DNA of 64,000 nucleotides from Cunninghamia lanceolata (taxonomy: Eukaryota; Streptophyta; Pinopsida; Cupressales; Cupressaceae). Below are positions 46,500 to 57,291 of this stretch, one piece after another. Position numbers and translations under genes: made by a program. Position 1 is the first letter of the stretch. Every line of letters begins with the position of its first letter. The notes beneath the pieces were generated by a model that did not search any database, was not told the origin of the DNA, and saw only the letters and a program-made list of their open reading frames with translations. The stretch is from contig BSBN01000829.1 of the NCBI GenBank assembly GCA_027924645.1, forward strand, positions 124,001 through 188,000. The letters run 5' to 3'.

Positions 46500-47338
46500 T
46501 GGTACAGTCACAGTAGGAGGGTTCACAGAATGAACTATCTGGACCCTACAACAAGAGCAAACACAACAAGAACAACTCCAAGATATGAAGCAATGCATAT
46601 TCAATCATTCAGTAAACCATGGAATTCAAACATAGATCAGCCGACAACATGTGGGCTTACAATTCGTCTCACAGGCCTACTTATAAAGAATCACAAGATA
46701 TAGCTTTGAAGTCTCATTCACACAAAATCCTAAACTATGAACTTATATGGATGGTAACAATTTGATAACTACTTTCCTAAGGATCTATTACATCAATATA
46801 TATCATCTCTAGAACAATAGATTCCTCCGCATCGGCCAAGGAAAGTCACAAACTCCAATGAAGAGTTGTAACGTACAAACATGGATAGGTCAAACCTAAA
46901 TGTATAGAACACCTCCGCAAATGAATGGAATAACATGCGGATCCTCGGGGAAGGTTGGACACAAACCAAAGATCATTGAATAATGTGTCATTAAGTTCCG
47001 CAAGTCTTCTCCCTCAGCTGATTGTCTGAGACTGTCAAGATGCTCTGCTATAAGAAAATAGTTGATCTTCTGATAGCGATAACTTCCTGGTAACTGATCC
47101 AAATGCTCTGAATTCAAGATATGATGTAGATGAATGAATCTAGATGCTAAGTCCAGATCCGCAAGATGTGAAATGCAACTGCGGCAGAATGCGAACCAAA
47201 ATGCAGAAACTACTTCTGACTGAACTGCCTGAACTGAACTGGAAAATGAAAGAAATAAACTGAAAGGCAAACAAACTAAAATGCAAATATTTTTGGTTGA
47301 TGCAAGATTTCTCTTGAACCAGGGATGCTCCTGCATCA
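46500..47338 (-). repeat. 5' LTR of chromovirus 2
   Basis: Sense starts TGATGCAGGAGCATCC and ends GACTGTACCA. A TATA-like TTTATAAGTAGG in sense lies at about 46678-46688, leaving about 150 bp of R-U5. Differences from the left copy are mainly transitions. Confidence 0.92.
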
Positions 47339-47343
47339 TAAAC

Positions 47344-48460
47344 ATTAAAAACCATAGAATCAAAGTTTTTGATGGTGGGATGTAAATAAAATAACAAAAC
47401 ATTTAAAACTTTTAAGGTCAATGTTGTTAGTATGTTGACAAATATACAAATTATATGTAGTTGATATTTCATTATATGATACTTTATCAGTTTACCGCTT
47501 TGATTAAGTTTTATTTGGGCAACAAGGACTATCTTAGTAAATGATGACTAGCTCCAAGTGCGCACTGATTGTGGTATTTAATATGTAAAGTTGGATTGCT
47601 TAACTTCCTTACTCGAAATTCAATCTATGTAAGTTTGTAACTCTGTTTTCTTTGTACTATATTTTACAACCTAAAAATATTAAAACTTCAAATTTTAATG
47701 GAATTTTGTACAATAATCTGACTAGAATTCCAAACTCTAGTTTTATATAAAAATTTAATATTTATACATGAATACATGTAAACACTCTTAGCATTTCCCT
47801 GAACGAAGACATTTCTATAGGATAATCATTTTAACATTATGAAATTGTATGGAAAAAGAAGGGCCTATTCACATGGACTAGTTGTAAATTTAGAACAAAT
47901 GCAGATGAAGTTAACAACTAATTGTAAGTGTCCCTTTGACATTTAATGTTATGTATAAAATGCATAAGGTTACAATTAAAGTTCAAAAATAATATTTTTG
48001 ATAGAAAATTTGTGTCGCTTTTTTAATGGTTCAATGCACATGCACTCCAAACTTTTTTGGTATAAATATGTGCTACTTCCCTTGTCCACTATGATCATTA
48101 TGTAAGAAGGGACACTATTTAACACTACAATTACAAATGAATTACTTGCAAATTATATGAATTATGACTAATTAGCTAGACCAATTCTACTTCATTAGTG
48201 TCCATTTTTTAAACCACCATATCCCAAAACAACCCATCATCTCGTCATCCCAAAAGTAAGGTTTAGAGTGAAAAACATCGTATACGAGATAAATAGTTAA
48301 ACAATAACGCCTCAATAAAATAGCCATCATCTTAAAAGTAAACTTTAAAGTGAGAAACATCTAGTTAAAAAATGAAAATTGTAAATAACTACCCCCACAA
48401 ATCTCAAAAGTAATTTTAATGCTGAAAAATCCCACCGTTGGGTGGAGGAAGTGCACGAGA
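47344..48460. other. No gene seen
   Basis: AT-rich sequence directly right of chromovirus 2. No frame, RNA gene or terminal repeat recognised. Confidence 0.5.
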
Positions 48461-49620
48461 TATATCGTAACAGAATTGCTGGCGCAAATTTCTTGTCAAA
48501 ATATTGCACGGGACGGTGTACATGTACTCCGACCTCTATCGAATGCACTCCAAGCTCTCTGGAATGAATCTGCACCCTACATGTTTGGGAATTTACGGTA
48601 AATCCAGGCTTGAAACTATTGGATGTAAATGCGTGTAAATCCATTGAAGCAGCGAAATAAGAGAGCAAGCGTTACAAAGTCTTCCCAGCGTGGAAGAAAG
48701 CAGAAGAAAAAATATGTCGACTTTGGCGGCATTAGGTAGAGAAATTTGAGAGGAAATTGCGGAGACATTTCCGGCTGGAAATTACTGAGAATACGGCAAT
48801 TTGGTGGAAGAAGTGTTTACACGGCACACGGAAATAAGACAGCAAGTGTTAAAACAATCTACTTAAATATTATTCATTTTCAACGGTCAAAGGATTAATA
48901 GCAATTTTACATTTCATTTACAACAAAAAGTGGTAAATAGTTCTATTTTTATTGGTTAAAATTGACCTTTGATTGTTGAAGTGGATGATATTTAAGAACA
49001 GCCGTGTTAAAAGGTCTTCTCGCCGTGGAAGAAAGGACAAGGCAACATTGGAAAAGCCAACTTTCTTATGTGTAAAGTGAAGAGTAGAGGAAAAAATATG
49101 TACATAGACTTTGGCAGCATTAAAAAGACTTGGAGGAAATTGAACACATATCTTTCATATAAGATACATATTTTGGTATAATGATAGAGAGAAAAATGGT
49201 AGAAATAAATGTGGATCAAGAGGAAGAATTTGTCAGAGATGGAGTGAGAAGCACTCTAAAGGACCTCAAATAAAATTATTTATGTAGTTTTCATATAATG
49301 AAATTTTGGTCAATCATGGAGACAAGCATATGTGCAAGGGACCCCACATAAATTTATTTTCACGATTGTCATTTTCAAACATTAAATTTATGAGGGTGAC
49401 GCGGATCAATTTTGAAGACCCCAAGATTTTTCCTTACATGGTTTTTCCTTTCGATTCCCTAACTTTGATTCCCTAACTTTAATCTCTATTGATAATTAAA
49501 TATTAAGATATCTCTATTAACCATTTTTGACTTTCTTAATACTCTTTCCTTCAAATTTGCATGAGAAAAACAAAAATGTTCAATACTAATATTATTTCAT
49601 AGTAAAAGTTGTTTGTACAT
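48461..49620. repeat. Diverged repeats shared with 17270-17960 and 40636-40765
   Basis: 48465-48600 is related to 40636-40765. 48865-49000 is related to 17690-17850. 49260-49400 is related to 17270-17385. Within the region, a TCTTC-CGCCGTGGAAGAAAG...AAAAAATATGT--ACTTTGGC-GCATTA unit occurs twice (from about 48680 and 49014), an internal tandem duplication of about 335 bp. No coding. These may be copies of one host flank or of an unknown element. Confidence 0.6.
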
Positions 49621-50080
49621 AGAAAATATTTTCTTAAGCTTAATACTAATTCAAAAATTAATAATAAATAAAGTATTTAATAAAAATTATCAAAAAATAT
49701 TTGTACACTAGACATTTGAATTAATGATTAATTTCAAGAAGTTGTGGAATTTTTCAATTTCTAGTGAAAGTTATTATATAAAAATTACACTCAATAAAAA
49801 AATAATAGAAAAATATAAATTTGATTGAAAAGAAAAAAAAATGATAGAAATAGTCCTTTAAAATTTTAAAAAGTTTACAACTTGAATCTACATAGAAAAT
49901 GTCACAACTCATTAGCTTACATCATACTTAAATTCTTGTCTGTTTATTCAATATAATGGACACAATTTGCAAAATGCTAAAAAAATGTCAACTGAGTGTC
50001 CCACTTAGGCGAAAAAAGTGGGACGCGTTGTTGTGTTACCATCCCAATAAGAAATTGAATGATATGCATGTAGGCTTAAT
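49621..50080. other. AT-rich, no gene seen
   Basis: Poly-A/T runs and low-complexity AT sequence. Nothing recognised. Confidence 0.5.
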
Positions 50081-50640
50081 TAGGTGGGGTATTATAGGTG
50101 CCCTATGGTGTTGATTATGCTGCCCCAAGGCATGACAAAACATAAAGAAATAGGTGATAGATATCCTCATGTAAGCTAAAAAAAAGTAATAGATACAATC
50201 GTGTAGGTACAAAAAGTTAAGAGAGGTATTAGGTATCCCTAATAGTTTTCTTTCTATTGCCACCACAACATGATAAAATAGAATGGATGAATAACTAAGT
50301 AGATGTAAGCATGAATGCACAAGGAAGATATGTTGAAAGATAAGCAATATGCTCAACATGTGGGGAGGTATAAGGTATCCCTAACGATATTTCTCATGTT
50401 GCCCACAGAGTGTGACATTTAGGGAATATGTAAGTATGTGTGTAGGTGAGATCATCAAAGATCAAGATAGATGATAAGTAGGAATGCACAAAAGAGGAGT
50501 GATGAGAAGGTGTTCTCCATAGATGTCTCTAGGGGTGCTATTAGTGTAGGGAACAAAGTCATAGGATGATAGATAGGATCAAGGTTTTAAGAATCCACTT
50601 ATGTAACAAAGGATGTGGAAAAGGGAGTCATAGGAATATA
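50081..50640 (+). repeat. Degenerate tandem repeat, about 142-bp period
   Basis: AGGTATTAGGTATCCCTAATAG (about 50224) and AGGTATAAGGTATCCCTAACG (about 50366) head two units. Weaker units begin near 50081 (GGTGGGGTATTATAGGTGCCC) and 50508 (AAGGTGTTCTCCATAG). Each unit continues with a 'TGTTGCCC-CA----ATGACA' and a 'GATAGAT...GAATGCACAA' phrase. Four units are visible and strongly diverged. Confidence 0.5.
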
Positions 50641-51176
50641 AAAGATTAGAAGTATGGCAGTGAATTATGAAACAAATAGGCAAATGATCCCCAAGTGGGT
50701 GATAATGAAATGAAGCAAATAAAAAATGAAACTATGGTCCATAAATATAACACTTGAAAATAGAAATAAGGAAAAATAATAAATATGGTAATCAATGGGG
50801 TACAACAAGGGAGTGTCATGAGTTGCACAAACACTTGGAAAAGTGATGAAAGGCTAGTGCCTGACAAGTGGGAGGGTATGCAAGTAGATGTGGATAAATG
50901 AACATGAGAAACATATTAGAAACAAGATAAAAATATTCAAATCATAGGAGACATATAAAAGCTCTGTTGGTTGTTTTAAATTCCCAACCTAATCTCAAAA
51001 GGGCAATCTACAGAATAGCCAATTCTAATGATTGATTTGCCTTGAGAGATTGGCCAACAAATAGGAAGGGATGATTAGATCCTTTTCCCCAGCACTTTAG
51101 GCTCTGCAAAACCTAGGAGGGTGATCCTGTACAATATTATTTTAAGATATCCTTGTCATTTATCTCAAATATTGTT

Positions 51177-53089
51177 TGTTGGCACCCTAAAAATTTTATT
51201 CCCATTGTGCCTTTTCTGCCCTCAAAAAATCCAAATTTCCTAAGCATTTTCCTTAGCCAAGGTCACCATCGAATAGAGTTTTCAATTCTGAGCAACTTTG
51301 CCTTTTGAACCATGTTGAAATTCCTTAAAATTAAGAAGTTATCCTTGGTCAAAGTTTTGAGTCATGTTGGAGCTTCAAAGTGAAAAAAGTCTTTGAGAGT
51401 CTAGAGGTAGCGGAAGGCGCCAAGAGTCAAAGTGGCACTTATTTGAAATCTCCCAAAACAAAAGACTCTCTCAGCTTGCGCCAAGGCTCCACGTGGTGTA
51501 ATGTCGGTTCTTTAAGTTTCAAAGGTAAAAGGGTGAAGGAAAAGATTTGTGATGTCATCATCAATTGGTAATAAATCATGAGTCTTTGTAGATACCATGG
51601 GGGGTGTTACGTGTCATTCTCATGCTCAATGAAGGGTCCCTTTTGCTAAAGATTCAAAATGTTGCGGGCGCCTTCCACATGTCTCACTGTTGATTATTTG
51701 GTAGGCCCCATTCTTATTAAGGAAAAGGGAAGCGAAAGCTACCAAGTGTCATCTTGGCACTCATTTAAAAGGCTCTCGAAGCAAAAGACCCTCCTAGCTT
51801 GCGCCATGGCTCCATGTGGTGGACTGTCATGTCTCTTTAGATCAAAAGAAAAGGGGCTAAGGCAAAGTTTCAAGGAAAGTCAGTTTTGTTGATAACAGGA
51901 AAAAGACAAACCAAGATGCTTCCAAGGTTCGTGATAAAGGAAATTTGCCAATGAGGCAAAGAAAAGATTAAATGCATTTTGGCGAGTTTGTATTTCAAAA
52001 CACCCGTCTAATCCTGGCTGCCATAAATGCAAAATTGAAGAGGATGTACTGGTTGGTGGCGAGTAGATGGAATTAGTTGTAGGAATTTATGGGAGTTGGG
52101 GAGATTTAATGTTGGTGCAGGTGGGCAGGTAATTGGCGCCCATTTGCTGCATTGATTTTCTCCCCTATATATGCATGTTTTAGAGGCATTCTTAGGGAGA
52201 TCATTTTTTAGCATTTTTCTTAGCAAGGTTGTGAGCTCCAGGATGTAGATTAAGAAAGGATATTGTGCATGTTGTGTATATACATGAATCAATCATGAAG
52301 TGTATGTAATACAATTCAAATCTTTGTATCATATTGTTGTTTTTCTCTACTATTGTAGGTGTTTTTCTTAATAGATTGTAATCTCAATTCCAATTTTCTT
52401 TTACCACATTTAGTGGTATGATTGTAAGCCCTGATTTGATGAATGTGATAGTTCTTAATTCATTCCCAAGCTTTGTGAATGATCATTTCAGTATTGCATA
52501 GGGAAAAACATGGTATGGTGTGTGATTCTTAAGTATTTTCAGTTATCTGGTAGTGATTTCTTTGCATTTGATACGTCAAGCAAGCAGTTATACACTTCTA
52601 TATGATTGTTTCCTCTGTTTTACATTAGACTCTACAGCCCAATGGATAGGCACCAGTTTGAGTAGCCTTAGATCACCCATCTTCAAAACAAAAATTTTAC
52701 ATCTTACTTTTAGAAGCAGAAGTAGTCTTTATGCATCCTCATTGTATGACATTGCATTCATCAGCTATATAGGGGTCATACAATAGCCAACTTTTCTTAT
52801 TTCAATGACAGATTTGGGACTATGAAAGAAATCTGGGTTTGCTTGTTATTTTTTAGTTGTTCATCTAGTTTGATTTTAATACCTACTTTGGTATAAAACC
52901 CCTTGGAATATCCCTCCAAAGTTTAAGATGAGATCGAAGTGTAGAAGAGCTTACCCATCTCCTGTAGTTGGCCAAAATTCCCCTTTACTTGTTGATAAAC
53001 CTCTTCCTTTCACCTTGAAAATAATTCCTGGCCTGGGTGTTTTCGGAATGTTTTAGAGTTTTGGGTTGGAGTTATTTTGGGAACCAACA
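51177..53089 (+). repeat. 5' LTR of the gag-protease element
   Basis: The right border is supported by AACCAACA followed by the primer site. The left border (TGTTGGCACCC at 51177) is a guess from the TG. A TATA box CTATATATGC lies at 52165-52174. Upstream of it, a 150-bp segment is duplicated: 51410-51560 and 51730-51880 share GCACT-ATTT, CAAAAGAC-CTC, AGCTTGCGCCA-GGCTCCA-GTGGTG. Such U3 duplications often carry enhancer elements. Confidence 0.5.
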
Positions 53090-53112
53090 TTATGGCGTCC
53101 TTGCTGAGGAAC
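53090..53112 (+). other. Primer-binding site, tRNA-Asp type
   Basis: TTATGGCGTCCTTGCTGAGG resembles TGGCGCCGTTGCCGGGGA, the tRNA-Asp-type site used by Tat/Athila-like gypsy elements, with several transitions. Confidence 0.6.
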
Positions 53113-53289
53113 AATTATTTTGTTCAAATTCAATATCCTTGGTGACAGTAAATTGTTTTAGTTCTAACTGCTACTATTGAAAATATAGTTTTGTTCAAAT
53201 TTTCTTCCCAGCAGAGGAGTGGCAACTTTGTTTGTTAACCCAGAATTAATTTTAGTGCGAAAGAAGTTTCAAAATGAATAGAGGAAGAA

Positions 53290-55330
53290 ACCAATAGCAT
53301 TCTAGACGTGAGGAATCATTAGCAATGCTGGAAATGGAAGGAGTAGGTATAGGGAAAAAAGACCCCATGTGGTACCTGCAAGGAATGCCCAAGACAATAT
53401 ATTTGTTGACCTTAGAAGCCTGTATAACTATACTTCTGAGGATTATGTTGATAACATAATAAGAAGAAATAGAAGAAAGAATAGAGATGACTATGATGTT
53501 AGAAGAAATGAGAATGCTATTGGTAGAAGAGGTAGCTATGCTTCTCAAGGTCCACATTTGAGAACATATGGGATGCCAAGTGATAATGAAGAAGTGTATT
53601 AGGATGCCAGACATCCTAATTCTCCCATAAGGTCTTTTGAAAGTCAACATGATGCTACTCCTAATGAGGGCAATCTGCAGCAGCCCGATAATGATGAAGA
53701 AAGAGAAAGCAAGATCCAAGATGAGTTGGATCTACTTGATCACCTCATAAATAGACAGAGGGACGTGCAAGCCTTGCTTGATTAGTAGGAAGCTCAACTA
53801 GCTCAGCAAGGTTTGAAACAGAATGCATGTCAATAGCCACATAATTAGTAGAACAACCAGAGACAACATCAACGTCATATGGGACAACAAGGTGTAAATC
53901 AGACCCCTGCTCACAACATCAACATTCAGCCACCACAGAATCAAGTTAACCAGCAGCATGGCAACATTCAACCCATTGGCCATGCTTAGCGAAGACAAGA
54001 ACATAGGTTTATTGTGCAGAGGCAATCATTGGGAGCTGAAAGGTACAAGTAAATCAATTTTGTTGGTATTCTTGATTTTTGTAATCCCATCCCAACTTAG
54101 ATTAGAGGGAAGATTCCAATATTTTAGGGAAACAATGTTGTCACTGGTGAGGAATACTTGAGACATTTTATTAATATAACTGATGAGTATGAGATTGAAG
54201 ATGAAGATGTGATGATGAAGTTGTTTGTGCATTCATTGAAAGAAAGTGCAAAAGAATGGTACAAAGCTCTCCCTAATAGTAGTATTGATTCTTGGGAGGA
54301 GTTCATGAGAGTTTTCAGGTTGGAGTATGGGGATAGGATTGACCCCAAGTTTTCCATTCATGAGCTCACAACAATAAAAAAGGCCATCAATGAGACAGTG
54401 GCTGAGTTCAACAACCGCTTCATCATGACTATGAGAAAGGTACCTCCTCATATGAAACCTAATGAATCAATGTGTTTAGTTTTATATTGTGGTTCTTTTG
54501 ATTCAAAATCATGTTACTATTTGATGGATAAGAATCCCCAAACATTAAGAGAGGCTTATGCTACATCAATAAATATAGAAATTAATATGAGAGCTTTAGG
54601 GAAGCATATTAAAAGGGCTGATGTGAAATTGTCCCAGCCTAACAAGGTTATTTTCAATAACTCCCTCACTATTGATGATAAGTTAGACAAACTTATGGGG
54701 GTAGTGAAGGATCTGAGTTATAAGGTTGCCAAAAATGATAAAGGGTTGCCACCTTAGGGTGCTACAACACATTTTAATGATGGATAAAGGCTTCATAATA
54801 GGCCTTATAATACTGATTGGTCTAAGAGACCACAATAGAATGATAGCCAGCCTGCTTCCAAGCAAGTGAGTTTTAAGCAACTTGAAAGGGACACCCTTGA
54901 TCCTTTGAGAAATGGTCAAATTAATATCCAAGATGATTCTTTGTGGTGTCAGACTTGTTTTTTGCCCCATGATCCATCAAATTGTGTAGTGGCTCATTTA
55001 TTGAGTAGAGAAGAAGAGTTCCCAAATAAAGAGGGTGCAGTTGAATACTATGATGAAGAAATAAATTAGTTTGATGCAAATGTGTATGAACATATGGACA
55101 AGGATGCTGATTGTGATAAAAATGAGGAGAACAATCATATTTTTCAATATGATTATGTTGAAGGTTTGAAAAGATATCAATTGCCAACTCATGATTTTGG
55201 GCATCTAAAGGACCTTATGCAGAAAAAATATTAGCAGTCGTAGCCTTCAAAAGAAGGCATGAAAGCATTGACTGATGCTGCCATCTTGCAAGTCCAAGAA
55301 GGCTATCAACTCAGGAATAGGATTGTCCCT
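53290..55330 (+). pseudogene. Gag of the gag-protease element
   Basis: One frame, with stops mostly TAG (expected Gln). The N-terminal part is Arg/Asn-rich (YVDNIIRRNRRKNRDDYD), then Gln-rich (near 53800-53950). The gag core at 54158-54757 reads YLRHFINITDEYEI, MMKLFVHSLKESAKEWYKAL, SWEEFMRVFRLEYGDR and ETVAEFNNRFI, matching retrotransposon gag (L---A-WY, W--F---F). Next comes a Cys/His piece, CQTCFLPHDPSNCVVAH, near 54950-55000. The frame runs on to the TRIM insertion at 55337. Confidence 0.75.
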
Positions 55331-55336
55331 ATTCAG

Positions 55337-55688
55337 TGTTAGCTGCCGTTGCACCAAAAGATCGACCTATTAATGCCCGATACAACCACTTGACTTAACA
55401 AGCATGAGAGGTGGTTAAGCCCTTGTCGCACACCACCACAGCACTACGCTGAACAAGGAGACCAAGGGCCACACCTTGCAACAATCCCCTTCCCAGCACA
55501 AGCGCGGGGTTTGAACCTGTGACCTTGGCTCTGATACCAATTGTTAGCTGTCGTTGCACCAAAAGATCGACCTATTAATGCCCGATACAACCACTTGACT
55601 TAACAAGCACGGGAGGCAGTTAAGCCCTTGTCACAAACCACTACAGGGCTACGCTGAATAAGGAGACCAAGGGCCATACATTGCAACA
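55337..55688 (-). mobile_element. Complete TRIM (miniature LTR retrotransposon), 352 bp
   Basis: Two 147-bp LTRs (55337-55483 and 55542-55688) both start TGTTAGCTG and end TTGCAACA on the plus strand, and are nearly identical. The 58-bp interior holds, in minus orientation, a primer site TTGGTATCAGAGCC right after the LTR (55528-55541) and a purine tract GCTGGGAAGGGGAT right before the other LTR (55484-55497). A perfect 5-bp target duplication TTCAG flanks it (55332-55336 and 55689-55693). It encodes nothing and must rely on other elements' proteins. Confidence 0.95.
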
Positions 55689-55693
55689 TTCAG

Positions 55694-56710
55694 AAAGTCC
55701 CTGCTAAACAATTGAAATGACAAAAGTTTAATGAGCAAGGAAACAAAGGAAAAGGGAACGTAAAGAAGAAGAAGAGTAGCATTCCTAAGAAAAATATCTC
55801 AGATAAGAAGAAATCCCCCATGCCAAACCTAGCAGTAAAACACAAATATGTACAAAGGAATCCAGTGCCAGTCCAGCCTGTGGATACCATGCCTATTTTG
55901 GGAGTCCATTACTTGAAAGGAGGTTATAAACGGGATCAACCCAAAACATCAAAGGAGCTAGAAAAGGAGAAGATGAGTGAACAAGGTAATGACATCTCAT
56001 CCAATCAAGTAATTCCATACATCCCTTCTGTAAATGATGTAACTATTTTATGTGACACTCCCTTGCCCAACTATTGCCCTATTGACATGGCACAAATTTT
56101 TAGCCAAATTATGATTTTTGTGCCAATAGTGGAATTGCTCAGAATCCTTCAACATAGAGATAGTACAAATTCTTTTATTATTGCTGTAGATGCACAAAAA
56201 CAACCTGAAGTTGTTCTTAGCAATAATGATGAAGGTCTAGGAAATGAGGAAACATTAGAGGTCTATTTAGGATCCTCCATGGTTAATAGTAAGATGGGAG
56301 TAGATGCTTTTTACACCACATTAATTATAAGTGGATGGCTGTTACATAATTGCATGCTTTATTCTGGAGCATCTAGTAATGTTATGCCTCTATCTATCAT
56401 GAATGATTTGGGTTTGAAAGTATCCAAGTCCTTTGCCAAATTTTTTTCCATGGATTCTAGGGAAGTGAATGTGATTGGTTTGGTAAAGGATGTTGAGGTT
56501 AAGCTAGCTGCCTACCTAGACAAGTCTTTCCTCATGGACATAATTATTATAGATTACCTACCTAAATGGGGCATGTTGTTATCTAGAAAGTGGGCAGCTT
56601 CCATGGGTGGTAGTATCCAAATGAACCTATCATATGCTACCATTCTTGTCCAGGGTGGTGCAGGAGCACCCCTTCAACAAGATAAATATACATTTGAGGG
56701 AGAAGACTAA
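55694..56710 (+). pseudogene. Protease region of the gag-protease element
   Basis: It continues the gag frame after the TRIM. A TGA near 55713 is followed by a Lys-rich stretch. From about 55820 it is open for nearly 300 residues: MPNLAVKHKYVQRNPVPVQP, DMAQIFSQIMIFVPIVELLRI, then the retropepsin-like CMLYSGASSNVMPLSIMNDLGLKV. There the DSGAS motif reads YSGAS, so the catalytic Asp is Tyr (GAT to TAT). Then AYLDKSFLMDIIIIDYLPKWGMLLSRKWAA and a stop after FEGED. No RT follows. Confidence 0.7.
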
Positions 56711-57291
56711 GGTTTAATATGTTTTATGCATTTTATGTTATCATGTAGTATTTGTGATGACATTTCATGTTTTTAAGAACCGACCCCACCATGAGAACTA
56801 AAGTCCCAAATTTGGCATCCCAATAAGCCAATTTGGACATCATTAGACATTTTGGGTATGTGGAGGATTAAATCAATGTGTCGCATGATTAGGTGTTTTG
56901 TTGTTTTAAGCCGAACAGGTGTCGAGTGATTAGTTAGGGTTTTTTATTATAATCTTGGTTTAAGCAAAATCAGAACAGGGGAGATATACACAGAAAAAAA
57001 TGAGGCAGAGGTGTGAGAGAGGAGGAGGTTGTTGGTTTTTCTTTCCTCTAGAATTATCAAATGTATGAATCTTTGTAAGAATGAAGAAATAGAAATTTTG
57101 TCAATAGTGTTTTACAAATTTTGGATTCCGTGTAAATTCCCTATGTATTAAATTGTCCTGTGTACATTATCTGTATAGAAGCATTTTGTATTTAATTTAG
57201 TCTTTCTATGGTCGAGATGTATGATTAAATCCATTCCATTGGTGGATTTTTGTGAAATCAGTGGAATGGACTTGTAAAATAGTTTTCTGTT
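56711..57291. other. Non-coding segment between the gag-protease element and the inverted repeat
   Basis: No frame. A purine-rich stretch (GAGGCAGAGG, GAGAGAGGAGGAGG near 57001-57028) lies before the repeat. The left boundary of the repeat arm may lie inside this segment, because its partner runs off the right edge of the window. Confidence 0.4.

Larger units (their letters stand above)
40871..47338 (-). mobile_element. Chromovirus 2 (Ty3/gypsy), complete
   Basis: It lies between perfect TAAAC target duplications (40866-40870 and 47339-47343). Left LTR 40871-41711 (841 bp), right LTR 46500-47338 (839 bp), plus starts TGGTGCAGTC / TGGTACAGTC and ends CTGCATTA / CTGCATCA. The primer site is at the right and the coding order from right to left is gag, protease, RT, RNase H, integrase, chromodomain. 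There are a handful of stops, so it is probably inactive, but it is far better preserved than chromovirus 1. Confidence 0.95.
51177..56710 (+). mobile_element. Gag-protease LTR element, 3' LTR not found
   Basis: Plus-strand element with a long 5' LTR (about 51177-53089), a tRNA-Asp-like primer site, gag and protease in one frame up to a TAA at 56710, and no RT or integrase after it. The frame stays the same (through many TAG stops) from 53290 to 56710. A TRIM inserted at 55337 adds 357 bp, a multiple of three. Either the 3' half was deleted or the family is non-autonomous. No match to the 5' LTR was seen in 56711-57290. Confidence 0.6.

Noticed and set aside
55484..55541. SINE or tRNA gene (GGGTTTGAACCTGTGACC followed by GGCTCTGATACCA)
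   Set aside because: The tRNA-like end is a primer-binding site between two 147-bp direct repeats with a target duplication, so the unit is a TRIM.
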